Origin: Humulus lupulus
Taxonomy: Eukaryota; Streptophyta; Magnoliopsida; Rosales; Cannabaceae
Reading direction: 5' to 3'
DNA: 64,000 nucleotides
NCBI RefSeq assembly: GCF_963169125.1
Contig: NC_084793.1
Location: 44,077,578-44,141,577 of the forward strand
Of the stretch, positions 1-11,361 are shown in pieces; the first letter of the stretch is position 1, and each line of letters opens with the position of its first letter. The translations under genes were made by a program, and so were the position numbers. The notes below the pieces were generated by a model. That model did not search any database and was not told the origin of the DNA. It worked only from the letters and a program-made list of their open reading frames with translations.

Positions 1-278
1 TTGGAGACTTTGGGACTGTTACTTGGGGTATTCTTGGGGCATTATCTGAGAGAGTTTAGAGAGAGAAACTATGTATTTTTCTACACACTTAAGAAACTCA
101 GTTGGCTCAAGTTCATCTGATCTTAAGTGTAGGATATATATCACAACTCCAAGTGGATTAGGCTATTACCAATAAATTGGGGCTGAACCACTATAAAATT
201 ATGGGTGTCGTATTTTTCTCTTGAAGGTTTATTGTAGTTTTGACGTCTACTTGTCGTTGGCCAAAATCGTGGTCAACA
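1..278 (+). repeat. 5' LTR of element A, 3' portion only
   Basis: This stretch matches the last part of the right LTR (about 5318-5596) with a handful of substitutions and a few missing bases. It ends in ggtcaaca, the expected ..CA LTR terminus. The start of the LTR lies outside the window. Confidence 0.85.
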
Positions 279-281
279 TTT

Positions 282-299
282 TGGTGCTTTCATTGAGAG
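282..299 (+). promoter_or_regulatory. Primer-binding site of element A
   Basis: The 18-mer tggtgctttcattgagag begins with TGG, complementary to the CCA end of a tRNA, 3 nt after the LTR end. The same 18-mer lies just inside the 5' LTR of element D on the other strand. I cannot assign the tRNA with certainty. Confidence 0.75.
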
Positions 300-334
300 C
301 CTGAAGAGAAGAAACACACGACTATCGTATCAAG

Positions 335-2465
335 ATGGCGCCCAAGAATACCAGTGTGGCATCCAAAAAATCAGGCACGTCAAAAGAGCCTGCTAGATCA
401 AAAGGTCCTGGACCGCAGAACCCAGAGACTGAGCCCAGGGTCTTTCTCGAGGAGACCACTCCAAAAGTTGAACAACTCCAGAAAGCAATAGATGATTTCC
501 AAGAGGAGATGGTGAAATTCAATGCTCGGCAGGAGTCTTTCGCTGAAGAGATGGCCAGGCAGAGAGCTGCGTTAGAGCAACAAAGGCGCGATATGGAGGC
601 CAGAAGTGAAGAGCTCAGACAGTGACAGGAGGAAGTTCATCGAAGACATCATGAAGCAGAACTTGCTCTAGAAGCGGCTACCCAATTGGCCCAACCCAAT
701 GCTCAAGCCGCGGCACAAGCAGCAACCCAGGGAGCAAGAAATAATAATGCTGGTCGGAGGACCACTGACAGAGCCAATTCTCGGGGAGCGAACAGAAGCA
801 GGAGTAACCCCCCTCGTCGGGAAGATGATGGGGACCGATCTAGAACTGCCTCGACGCAAAGGGAGCACTCTAGAACCCCCTCTAGGAGCCACCGATCAAA
901 AACTTCTAGATCAGGGAGTCACCAATCGGGCAGTAAAAAGACTCCACCTAGGCAGGATCAGACCAGGACTCCTCGAGATAAGAGGACTTCACAATTCAAA
1001 GATGGGCATGGTCGTGATGAGGCTGATAGTCATCACGCCGACCAGTCAAAGGAAAAGGAGGGCAACGACCAACAAGGAGGAAAAGACTGCCAGGGGCGTA
1101 CCGAAAGGCCTCCACTGCACCCCGGCCAGCAGCGTAGTGGGAGAGTGCAAGTCTCGCGTATTAAGTCGTCTGAAGAATCGAAGAGTACAGTGTTCGATCG
1201 GGCAGGAGAGCATGCTTCCCGGAAGAATCTAAGGGAGGTTATCACCAACAAGAGGAGGACCGTCCCAGTCGAATGGAAAAATCTGAACCGCCCTGCCAGT
1301 CAAGTAAAAATACTTGACAACAATGCACCAGATGGTAATGCCCGACCAAGCGGTCAAGACCTTGGAACTTCGTCAGTTGCACCAGCCATCCAAGCCCAGC
1401 TTGATGTGCTAACAACTGCAGTGTAAGGTTTGTCAAAACAACCTTCCGGGATAGATGCGATAGACCACCGGAGTGGCAGCCCATTTTGTGCCCGGATTAG
1501 AGCAGCCCAGCAGCCGGCAAAATATAAAGCACCAGTTCTGCCAGTATATACAAGAAAGGCAGATCCCATCAGACATGTTGGAAAATTTGAGGACCAAATG
1601 GAATTTCTCGGAGTAAGTGACGATTATCGATGTAGAGTTTTCTCGACTACATTGTCGGGTGCTGCCCAGGAATGGTATTGGAAGTTTAAGCCAAACTCCA
1701 TTACCTCTTGGGAAGTATTCAGGAAGGAGTTTTGTAGACAATTAAACACTTCCCAGACTCCACCAGTTTATGCCAACCACTTGGCAGATATCAAACAAGG
1801 AAAAGATGAGTCTTTAAAGAATTATATACAGAGATTCATGAGAGAAACCAATAGAGCAACTGCTATAGGAGATGAGGGGAAGATGGTTGCCATATCCGCT
1901 GGGATAACTTATCGGAGCCCTTTGTGGGACAGTATACATAGAAATCCAATTTCAACACTTCAACAATTTCTTGACCAAGCAGACAAGTATATGAAATTGG
2001 ACGATGCAATCGAGAAAGAGGAGAATGGCATAAACAATCTGGGCGGATCAACTGACCCTCCTAAGGATGGTGGAAAAAAAACATGGAAATAATGGGTCTG
2101 ACCACCATGAGGAAAAGAAATCAAAGTTAAGTTCAAACGAAAATCCAATCAAGTATGAGCCTCAGTTCACTAATTACACCACTCTCTCGACCAGCCGAGC
2201 GGAAATATATCTTGCTAGTCATGAAGAGGTTCCCTACAAGAAACCTCCACCCATCAGGAAAGAGATGAGGAAGAGAGATATGAATAAGTTTTGTCGTTTC
2301 CATGGAGATTATGGTCACGACACGAATGAATGCAATCGCCTCAAGGACGAGATAGAGTTTCTTCTCCGGTCGGGCAAGTTGAGAAAGTACCGGGCAGAGA
2401 CACCCCAAGGAGAAGAAGGCAGCAGCAATCCTAGTTTCAAACGACAAAGATCTCCACCCTTGTAG
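335..2465 (+). pseudogene. Gag polyprotein of element A (broken)
   Basis: The frame opens with MAPKNTSVAS at 335, 36 nt after the primer site. Order: basic, Ser/Pro-rich N-terminus with a short coiled coil (about 440-620), an Arg/Ser-rich linker (690-1250), a capsid-like domain (about 1500-2000, with AAQEWYWKF and SLKNYIQRFMRETN typical of Retrotrans_gag), then an atypical zinc-knuckle segment CRFHGDYGHDTNEC near 2290-2335. The frame is interrupted by TGA at 623 and TAA at 1424, and shifts frame at or near a run of eight A at about 2074. Domain order parallels the gag of element D. It would coat RNA in virus-like particles if intact. The coding region ends at 2465 without a following pol. Confidence 0.8.
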
Positions 2466-3016
2466 CCCAGACCAGTGGACTTTACCTTAGACACTATATG
2501 TGGGGGTCCATACTTGGCTGAGGATAGCACCGAAGAAAGGGAGAGGTATGCTGAGCGAGAGTGCTAGGATCAGAAACCACTGGAGCGGCGAGCATCGGAG
2601 GATATATTATCACTAAATACCGCTTTCAGAGTGGTAGTTTAATTTCAAGTTGTTTAACTTGTTATTTAAATTTGGTTTATGAGCTGGTTATTTGCTGACC
2701 AGTCAACTATTTTTGAACAATTTTTGTTGTTTAAGACTCATTATTAGACATGTATTGTCCTTTTTTAATTTACGAGTAATAAAAGAGATTACGCGCAGCG
2801 TGGTCGATTCTTGCTACAAATGTGCATGTGTGTTAATTATCCGAACAGTGTTCAACTGGTCGGTAAAATTGGACAGTGTTCAACTAGTCGATACGTTCGA
2901 GCAGTGTTCAACTGCTCGAATATTTTCCATATATTCTATGTGTTTCACGAGTAATTAACTGCTCGAACAGATTCGGTCAAGTAGCAAGTGACTAAGAGTC
3001 TTTTAACCCTCGATCA
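2466..3016 (+). other. Non-coding spacer of element A with a short triplicated motif
   Basis: No credible gene is seen here. Between about 2846 and 2925 a unit of the type cagtgttcaactggtcg is repeated three times with changes, in an otherwise AT-rich stretch. Confidence 0.5.
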
Positions 3017-3027
3017 CTTGGGGGGCA
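3017..3027 (+). promoter_or_regulatory. Internal polypurine-tract copy in element A
   Basis: The string cttggggggca is nearly the same as the LTR-adjacent polypurine tract at 4659-4669 (cttggggggta). It lies about 550 nt after gag and about 1.65 kb before the 3' LTR. Similar internal copies occur after pol in elements D and F. A role in initiating plus-strand DNA is inferred only from sequence likeness. Confidence 0.5.
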
Positions 3028-3809
3028 CATGGGGTATAGTGGTATATAATTTAACACAGGAAATAAGAGCACGAGTTAAGATGTTTGCTTTTAGGCTGAC
3101 TTGTAAGTTTTCGAAGTCCAAAAAGGCCATTAAGCTAACTTGTTTGACAAAGCTTAAGTAACTTGGAATTTTTTTAAATTTTTTTAAGTTAGAAGCCGAT
3201 ATTCGTGTGACAATAAATATTATGCTCATAAAATGTTATAACAATAAGAGTGTGAGAAAGTATACTTAGTATGGACTTATGAAATGTCTAGAATTTCAAA
3301 GTTAGAAAACTAAGTACTCATGCGAAAATATAAGGCATACATCAAAGTGACTTTATTATTCACAAAAAAAAACTTATAACTTTTTAAGTCTAAAAAGACT
3401 TAGAATGTTTCAAGTTAGCAAAGAAAAGTAAAGTTCAAATGCCAACAGCTCGGCTGTACAAGAAAAATATCAAAGTTGCTAAGCAACAATTGTCTTCACA
3501 AGAAAAAAGAGTAAATTACTAGCCAGGTACAAAGTTTAGTTGATCAGGTGCAATGTTTTCCTGGTCGGCTGAGCATATATCACTGGTTGAGTAGGAAACT
3601 CTATTGTTGAGCATGACTAACAGCGATGAGTCCCTGGAGTGAATCAAACAAACACGAACAAATGAATGCAAAGTAAATACTACATAGTGAAAAAATGTCT
3701 TTGAGAAGAGAAGTCAATTTTCCCCAAGATTGATTGAGAGAAATCAATCTCTCAAAATATTTTTAAGAGATTCGAACAAGGTGTTTTGATGGTGTTTTGG
3801 GCATATGCT
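3028..3809 (+). other. AT-rich non-coding part of element A
   Basis: I see no gene, RNA or clear repeat in this stretch. Its base composition contrasts sharply with the GC-rich segment that follows. Confidence 0.45.
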
Positions 3810-4430
3810 CAAGTAGCTATGCCATATACCCGATCGGTTGGGTGATGGCCGAGCGAATGACGAGTGTGCCCAAGCAGGCCCGCGCGCACGTCCGAAGGCT
3901 GGTGTCCGAGCAGCTGGGGGTTGTGTCCGATTGGATGGTGGCAAGTGTCCGAACGTTTGGGGGCATCTGAGGAACTGCCTGTCCGAAGGTTGGGAGGTGT
4001 CTGAGTTGTTGGGCATCCGAGGAGCGTGCGCATCCGAGCAGTTGCACATGTCCAAGCAGCTGGCTGGGCATCCGAGCGGATGGGCGTGCGTGTCTGATCG
4101 GTGGGCATGTGCATCTGAGCGGCTGAGCCTTGCATCCAAGAGGCCTATTGCATCCGAGGAGGCTGCGCCGAAGATCCTGGTGCTTCCGAGGGTCCGCGTC
4201 CGTGGGCTGCCATCTGAGAAGCCAGCGAGAGGTGTCCGGTCGGCTTGGTGCTATCCGAGTGTTGGGGTGCATGTCCAAGGAGATGCTACCTAAGCATGCC
4301 AAGTGGATGGAGCATTCTCAAGGAGCTTGGCACATCCGAGGCTACATTTCTGAGAGGTTGAGCATATATGTGGAGTGGTGTCCAAGGAGCCAAGCAGGCG
4401 TCCGAGCAGTAGGAAACAACGCACCCAAGG
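3810..4430 (+). repeat. GC-rich degenerate repeat region in element A 3' untranslated region
   Basis: A core of the form gcatccgagcagttg or gtgtccgaacgtttg recurs roughly every 20-40 bases for about 600 bases. Long open frames on both strands (for example 3838-4293 and 4302-3817) are by-products of this repeat and high GC. Tat/Ogre-type elements are known to carry variable tandem repeats between the coding region and the 3' LTR, which fits this position. Confidence 0.6.
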
Positions 4431-4671
4431 GTCAGCAGTTAAGATATTATTTGGATTCTGATGACCGAATAGGCATTTCCAATCAGCTAAGCATTTACAA
4501 GTTTACTCAAAAAATGGAATTTGAAGAACTCAAAAGAAAAGTTCAGTCGTGGGTTTACTATAAAAGTGAAGGTTACTGACCGAATGGAAGCTTTTGGATG
4601 GCCTCAAAAATATTTTGCTAGAGAAAAAGTTTATCATGCGAGTAAATCATATAATAAACTTGGGGGGTAAA

Positions 4672-5596
4672 TGTTATCCCCAAAATTTCAGTTCGATGAT
4701 GTGGCAATCAGAAGTGACAAGTGGCAATGCATGGTCAATAAATGGCACATTAATAGTCAATAAATGTATTGGCTCTTCAGAGTTGCGATAAAGTGATATG
4801 ACCGACCTGATAGAATTTCTATCCGACCGGTAAAGATTTTTGACTGACCAGTTAGGAGTTTGGCCGACCAGTCAGTCATTGTGACTGACCAATCATCTGT
4901 TTTGGCCGACCAGTCAGTCGTTTTGGCCGACCAGTCACTTCAGTCATGTGTTTTGGCCGACCAGTAAAGTGTTTTGCTAGACCAGAGATGTGTCATGCTA
5001 GAGGAGTGCTTTACCTATATCGACCAGAGGTGTGCTAGAGGTGTGCTTTGCCGATGAGAGGTGCTTGCCTATGTCTTCAATAACAGCTTCAACCTAAATC
5101 ATTCTCAACTAACACGGGAATCTCTCAGATATCCCAAAATAATAGCTATATTATTGTAATTTAAATCATTTATATTTGACTAATTAAAGTTTGTTGGAAG
5201 AATGAAAGACCTGGTAAAAAGGAATATCTGATGTACTATCATGAGCCTATAAATAAATGGCTCATGGCATCATTTTGGGGGATCTAATCTTTTTAGACTG
5301 AGAAAAACTCTCTAGTTTGGAGACTTTGGGACTGTTACTTGGGGTATTCTTGGGGCATTAGCTGAGAGAGTTTAGAGAGAGAAACTACGTATTTTTCTAC
5401 TTACACTTAAGAAACTCAGTTGGCTCAAGTTCATCTGATCTTAAGTGTAGGAGATATATCACAACTCCAGGTGGATTAGGCTATTACCAATAAATTGGGG
5501 CTGAACCACTATACAATTATGAGTGTCATATTTTTCTCTTTAAGGTTTATTGTAGTATTGAAGTCTACTCGTCGTTGGCCAAAATCATGGTCAACA
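4672..5596 (+). repeat. 3' LTR of element A
   Basis: It starts tgttatcc directly after the polypurine tract cttggggggtaaa (4659-4671) and ends ggtcaaca. At about 4800-5000 a sub-repeat (ttttggccgaccagtcagt) occurs about five times. A TATA box (tataaata) lies at 5248-5255. The last 280 bases match the left LTR. Confidence 0.85.
5248..5255 (+). promoter_or_regulatory. TATA box in element A 3' LTR
   Basis: tataaata in the context atgagcctataaata. The same context appears in the LTRs of element D, supporting a common family promoter. Confidence 0.6.
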
Positions 5597-5600
5597 GAAA

Positions 5601-7636
5601 GGAAGAAACCTCAACATAAGGTACTTCAAAGTGTGGGGGTGTCTTGCATATTACAAGAAAAAAAAACCAAATAGAACAAAGTTTGGTTCAAGAGCCATAA
5701 AATGAGCTTTTGTTGGTTATGCCAACAATAGTAAAGCTTACAGGCTATTAGACTTACAGTCTAATGTTGTGATTGAATCTAGAGAAGTTGAATTCTTTGA
5801 GAACATGTTATGTGAAAATAATTCTCAAGCTTCAAAATCTCTAACGGAGAATTTGTTATATGAGAACAATTCTCAAGCAACTACATCAAAAAGTCATTCT
5901 CAAGAGGAGAATTCTCGAAGGAATGTAGAGCAACACATTGAGCTTAGAAGAATTCAAAGGGCTAGAAAGGATAAAAGTCTAGGGTTGGATGAGATAGATT
6001 CTCAACTAATTTCTTTCTACATGGTAGAAGGAAATAGAGAGGAAGTCATTAGGAAAATTCCTATTGTACTTCTCATTAAGGATGATCCTAAGACTTATAG
6101 AGAATCCATGCAATCAAAAGATATTGCATTTTGGAAAGAAGTCATCAATGATGAGATAGATTCCATTCTTTCCAAAAACACTTGAGAATTGGTAGACTCC
6201 CCACCGAGGTGTAAGCCAATTGGGTGTAAGTGGGTATTTAGGAGAAAATACCACACTGACGGCACTATCCAAACCTTTAAAGCTAGATTAGTAGCCAAAA
6301 GGTATAGACAAAAGGAGGGTATCGATTATTTCATTACCTATGTGCCAGTTGCGAGAACAAGTTCAATAAGAATTTTGTTCGCTTTGACTTCTATACACAA
6401 CTTGTATGTTCATCAAATGGATGTCAAGACGACATTCCTTAATGGTGACCTCAATGAGGAGGTCTATATGGAACAACCCGAAGGGTTTGTCCTACCAAGA
6501 TATAAACATAAAGTATGCATACTTGTAAAATTCTTATATGGATTGAAACAAGCACCTAAACAATGGCATGAGAAATTCGATCAAGCCATCATGTTTAATG
6601 GTTTAGACATAACAATGGAGATAAGTGCTTGTATTCCAAAACTTGTAAGGGATATGTGATCATTTTTTGTCTATATGTGGATGACATGCTCACCCTAAGT
6701 GATAACATGAAAGGGGTAGAAGAAACAAAAAGGTTTCTATCATCAACCTTCAAGATGAAAGATCTTGGAGAAGTTGACACCATTCTTGGTATCAAAGAGA
6801 AGAAACATAGTGGGGGTTTTGCATTGGGGCAAGCCCACTATATTGAGAAACTATTGAACAAATTTAACCATCTCAAGGTTAAAGATGGCAATACTCCATT
6901 TGACCATAGTGTAAAACTAGAAAAGAAATAAGGAAGAGTAGTGACTCAATTGGAGTACGCAAGTGCTATAGGGAGTCTTATGTACACCGCCCAATGTACT
7001 AGACCTGATATAGAATTTGTGGTAAGTAAACTTAGTAGGTTTAAAAGTAATCCAAGTGTGGATCATTGGAAGGCTAATGAGAGAGTCCTAGGTTATCTCA
7101 AGAAAACCAAAGGACTAAGTCTTCACTACTCCAAATTTCCTTCAATCTCAGAAGGATATATAGATGCAAGCTAGATATCCAATCTTGTGGACAACTTGTC
7201 CACCACTGGTTGGGTATTTACACTTGGTGGGGGTGCAATTTCTTGGGGTTCCAAGAAACAAACCTGTGTATCTCATTCCACTATGGAAGCAGAGTTCATA
7301 GCTCTAACTGCTACCTGCAATGAGGCTGAATGGTTAAGGGATCTTTTGATGGAAATACCCCTAATTTAAGAGAATGTATCCACTATATCGATACATTGTG
7401 ATAGCCAAGCAACATTGGCTAGAACATACAGTGGAGTGTATAATGGGAAGTCTAGATATATTAGTCTAAGACATGGATATGTAAGAGAATTGTTTCAAAC
7501 AAGAGTCATCTCAATATCCTATGTGAGAACAAGTGAAAACTTGGCAAATTCTTTCACTAAGCCACTAACGAGAGATTTAGTGGCTACATCATCTCGAGGG
7601 ATGGGACTTAAACTCCCTACAGAGATTCACGATTGA
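5601..7636 (+). pseudogene. Ty1/Copia pol: integrase tail, reverse transcriptase, RNase H (element B)
   Basis: The Copia reading begins abruptly at the right edge of element A, within the integrase C-terminal part (YFKVWGCLAYY, then KFGSRAIK, stop, AFVGYA). Reverse transcriptase follows from about 6190, with KPIGCKWVFRRKYH, HQMDVKTTFLNGDL, LYGLKQAPKQWHEKF and the catalytic YVDDM near 6675. RNase H runs from about 6940 to 7636 ([40 protein letters not shown]). Stops or shifts occur near 5700, 6183, about 6600, 6929, 7172 and 7367. Gag, protease and the integrase core would lie beyond element A, outside the window. The order IN-RT-RH identifies Copia. Confidence 0.88.
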
Positions 7637-7868
7637 TCGTAACCTATCTTAACACTAGTTACTTAATTAGTGTTAGGTTCAATAGGTAATAACAACTTAA
7701 TCAAGTGAATATTAGTTGTACTCAAAATAGTCCCATCTGAGATGTTGAGTACTTGTGAGTTACCAAATTGAGGGATAAAACCGAGAGTTTTTTAATATAA
7801 TTCAGTCTTGTGAAGACAATTGGTAACAAAATACTGTAAGAGTTCTACCTATATGGACCTAAGGGTGG
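7637..7868 (+). other. 3' untranslated region of Copia element B, first part
   Basis: Non-coding sequence after the RNase H stop. It is interrupted at 7869 by element C, and the same untranslated region appears to resume at 17904. Confidence 0.6.
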
Positions 7869-10283
7869 TGTAATGCCCTGCTAATTAGGGTCTGTCACCA
7901 AGTGTGTTTAAAACCAGTGCTGGACATGCTAAACAAGTCATTTGGACTAAACATGTGATTAAGCCACTAAAGGTTCAGGTATTAAAACTTTTGGTCAACT
8001 CATAAGCATTTCCATTAGGTTAAAAGCATTTTCTTTACACGGGATCCCAAAAATATCAGTTTAAAAGTTGGTTACAACACTCAACTTACATAATAAGTCG
8101 ACCTAGGCGGCAAAAGCTGGGTTTAATCCTAGTTCCCTTGAGCATCTCGACCGTGGTGGTCGAGCGGACTGCATATGTATATGTCATTGCTTTTGCCCTC
8201 TGACTTGTGGCTGGTTGAGCTTCTCTTTACCTTTACCTGCACCACAAAGTACCTATGAGCCAAATGACTCAGCAAGAAAACATATTGAACAGTTCACAAT
8301 GTAGTACAACTATCAAATGGTAATAACTAAAACCGGTGCATTCATTGTACAAGTTGGCAACCATGGGGTTACGCAAGCGCGTGTCGCACTTCCTTTCAAT
8401 GTGTTGGCATCTGAGCCATTCAAGTGCATGTTGCACTCCTAGAGTGGCCCAACCATGGTGACTTGCACTCCACGTGCACAATGCCAATCTCAGCTTATAA
8501 ACTGAGTCCTTTAAGTCCTTGACTTATAAGTCAAGCCTCACATGCCTCCGACTTGTAAGTTGAAGCTTAAGGGCCCTCGACTAATAAGTCGATCCCCATT
8601 TAACATCCTAATAACCCTCAGGTTTATAAACTGAGCTTCCTAATCACAACAGACAACCACATATCTCATATAGCATCCATATCAACATTTACAATGCATT
8701 ATAATAAACTCAAACAGCAGTCATAGGTGTAATCATAATTAAGCGCACCCCAGTGTACCTGATTAGATATTCTCAAACATAATGATAATCATGTTCATTA
8801 ACAGGGAAAAAGCCTTAATCATATCTATATTCAGCATTAACGAATCTCCAGTCACACATTCACATAATGGGTGCAGTTTTCTTACCTTCAGTCCATATGC
8901 AAGTTACTAGCGACGCCCTTTGAGTATGATCCCTGATTCAAGCCCTTAGCATAAACCTAGTCACAACCATAATGAGGAGTTCCATCAACAATAGGGAAAT
9001 AAAAGCTTCCATACCAAACCCTAGCCTCTGGAACGTCGAATTCCACTTAACAAGGAAATAGAATCGACCCCGAGCCCAAATGGTTAAGTTCCCTACCTAA
9101 AAATCCCATTAAGGCCAAATTTCCCCTTAAGGGTCGTGGCCCCATAGACCCATGCCACAGCCCGCCTCCAATTCCAGAGGCTCGGCCTCCCTGATCACCA
9201 GACACGCGTTGCAGCCCTGCCCCTGTGGCGCCGCGGCGCTCCCTTGCTACCGAGCCTTCCTGGCTTCTATTTTTCTTATAGGGTCGCGGCTCACCAAGAA
9301 CAGAGCCGCAGCCCAGCCCCTTGAACCCAGAATTTCTGGGTTCTTCACTTGGCCGAACCCAACTAAAAACCACCCAATTCCATCCCAATCTTCCAACACA
9401 ATTCCCATACTTAACATACTTATTTCCAACAACCAAACCTAACTAAAACACTGAATTAAAAACCCATCAACAACCCAAAATTCTTTCCCCAACTATCAAA
9501 CATGCAAAACTTAAACTTCAGTCAATAACCATAGAAATTTCATAATTAAACCTTCAATTAAAGATCTTACCTTCGCTGTATTGACCCTCTTGAGCTAAAC
9601 CATTAGTTCCCCAAGTTTGGTTCCTTAATTCCCAAGCCTTGATCTTCAATTTTCCCCAAACTCCTTCCAAAACCTCAAGAGATAGAAAGGAATGAGTCAG
9701 CTGCTGAGAGTTGGGTTTCCTAACACTTCTGAAAGGTTCCCAGCCCTCCAAGTCCTATACTTGGACTAAATTGACTATTTTGCCCCTTACCCTTAGCCTA
9801 TTCATCAAGTTTTCACAAGGGCAATTTTGTCCTTGGTCTCAAATCTCGCTATCCACAACTTATATCCTATAATTCCCGTTACTTCCAATATTCTCACATG
9901 ATTACCAATAATTTCTCATTACCCACTAATTCCTAGTAATGTATTAAAAATACCCCCAAGCTCACCCAGAGCCGGGTATAAAATCCCTGTTGTGACTTTT
10001 CCGCTAACTTGCTCATCGGGATCGCCTCTCGTCAAGTAACCCAAATATATCCACATAATAATGTGCTCCCAATCACACAGACGCATATTTGCATTTATTC
10101 CCTAAACGGGTCAAATTACTAAAATACCCTTCTTATAAGAAACGGGCCCACATACACGTATTTAACATTTCTAACATGCAAGCTTAATTATACTATAATA
10201 TAATTCACATAATAACTCAATTATTGCTTCTCGATCCCCCTAATCCAGGCACTAAGCCACATTAGGAAATTTGGGATGTTACA
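7869..10283 (-). repeat. 3' LTR of element C
   Basis: Bounded by tgtaatgccc and ttgggatgttaca on the + strand. At about 8480-8650 a palindromic motif like gacttataagtc recurs, in the contexts ttgacttataagtcaa, cgacttgtaagt and cgactaataagtcg. A GC-rich block spans 9130-9340. Open frames here (8269-8487, 9047-9436) recur in the other LTR without a recognisable product, so they are not called as genes. Confidence 0.88.
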
Positions 10284-10297
10284 ACTATCCCCTCCTT
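10284..10297 (-). promoter_or_regulatory. Polypurine tract of element C
   Basis: The minus strand reads aaggaggggatagt immediately before the LTR start TGTAACATCCC, the expected place for plus-strand DNA priming. Confidence 0.75.
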
Positions 10298-10320
10298 ATA
10301 GGAATTTCGTCCTCGAAACT

Positions 10321-11361
10321 TTACCTGAACAGCTCGAGATATTGGTCCCACATAGTTGATTCCAACTCCCAAGTCACCTCCTTGACCTTGTTGTTCCTCC
10401 ATAATAGCTTCACTAAAGGTATAAGTTTATTTTTCTGGACCTTGTCCTTCTTGTCTAATATCTGGACTGGCTGCTCCTCAAAGGAAAAATCCGTCTGCAG
10501 CTCCAGATCTTCATAACTCAGCACATGAGTCTTGTTAGAAACATACTTCTGCAGCATCGAAATATGAAACACGTTGTGCACAGCCGACAACACCGGGGGC
10601 AATGCCAACCTATAGGCCACCTAACCGATCCTTTCCAGAATATCAAATGGTCCTACAAATCTAGGGCTCAGCTTGCCCTTTTTGCCAAATCTTCTCACCC
10701 CCTTGAATGGTGAGACTCTAAGGAAGACATAGTCCCCCACCTGGAACTCCACATTCCTACGCTTCGGATTCGCATAACTTCTCTGTCTACTTTGCGATGT
10801 AAGCATTCGAGCTCTAATCTTTTCTATAGCGTCATTGGTCCTCTGAACTGCCTCAGCACCCAAGTATCTGCGCTCACCCAACTCATCCCAGTGAATAGGT
10901 GATCTGCACTTCCTACTATACAGCATCTCATAAGGAGCCACTCCTATGGTCGCCTGATAACTGTTGTTGTAGGAAAACTCTATAAGTGGTAAATACTTAC
11001 TCCAAGACCCCTCAAAATCTAGTACACATGCTCTCAACATGTCCTCCAGTATCTGGATAGTCCTCTCAGACTGACCATCGGTCTAAGGATGATCCGTTGT
11101 ACTAAACATCAATTGCGTGCCCATTGCCTTCTGCAAACTTCCCCAAAACTTGGAAGTAAAGGTGGGGTCTCGATCTGACACGACCGACCTCAGAGCTCTA
11201 TGAAGACGTATTATCTCTCTTATATAGAGATCTGCATACTGGTCAACGGTATAGGTCGTTCTCACTGGTAAGAAGTGAGCTGATTTCGTATATATGTCTA
11301 CTATCACCCATACTGAGTCATGTTGACCCACTGTCTTAGGCAATCCCGCCACAAAGTCCAT
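10321..11361 (-). pseudogene. Integrase with C-terminal chromodomain-like region (element C)
   Basis: The minus-strand reading has an integrase core with [16 protein letters not shown] (first catalytic Asp), VVSDRDPTFTSKFW (second Asp) and, after an in-frame stop near 11083, the DGQSERTIQ region with the catalytic Glu. The GPF/Y-type motif FVGPFDILERIG follows near 10630, then a stop, then HNVFHISMLQKYV and the chromodomain-like tail LVKLLWRNNKVKEVTWELE. Stops lie at 10621 and 11083, so no intact protein is made. Chromodomains direct integration towards particular chromatin marks in this clade, which is known for the family and not shown here. Confidence 0.85.

Larger units (their letters stand above)
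1..5596 (+). mobile_element. Element A: gag-only Tat-related Ty3/Gypsy retrotransposon (left end cut by window)
   Basis: Bases 1-278 recur at about 5318-5596, which defines the ends of two direct LTRs. Between them are a primer-binding site, a gag-like reading frame, about 2.2 kb of non-coding sequence and a polypurine tract. No protease, RT, RNase H or integrase is seen anywhere between the LTRs, so the element is non-autonomous. Gag similarity, the identical 18-nt primer site and a shared TATA context (gagcctataaata) tie it to element D. The sequence after its right LTR is Copia integrase coding sequence, so A was inserted into element B. The left target duplication is outside the window and cannot be checked. 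Confidence 0.85.

Noticed and set aside
2074..2081. Run of eight A in gag of element A as a programmed frameshift site
   Set aside because: It lies inside gag rather than at a gag-pol boundary, and there is no pol. A random indel is simpler.
3744..4302. Several long overlapping open frames on both strands
   Set aside because: They are by-products of a GC-rich repeat with few stop codons. No domain and no start context.
9047..9436. 129-residue minus-strand open frame and overlapping + frame
   Set aside because: Lies within the LTR of element C, recurs in the other LTR with changes, and follows a GC-rich block. No recognisable domain.
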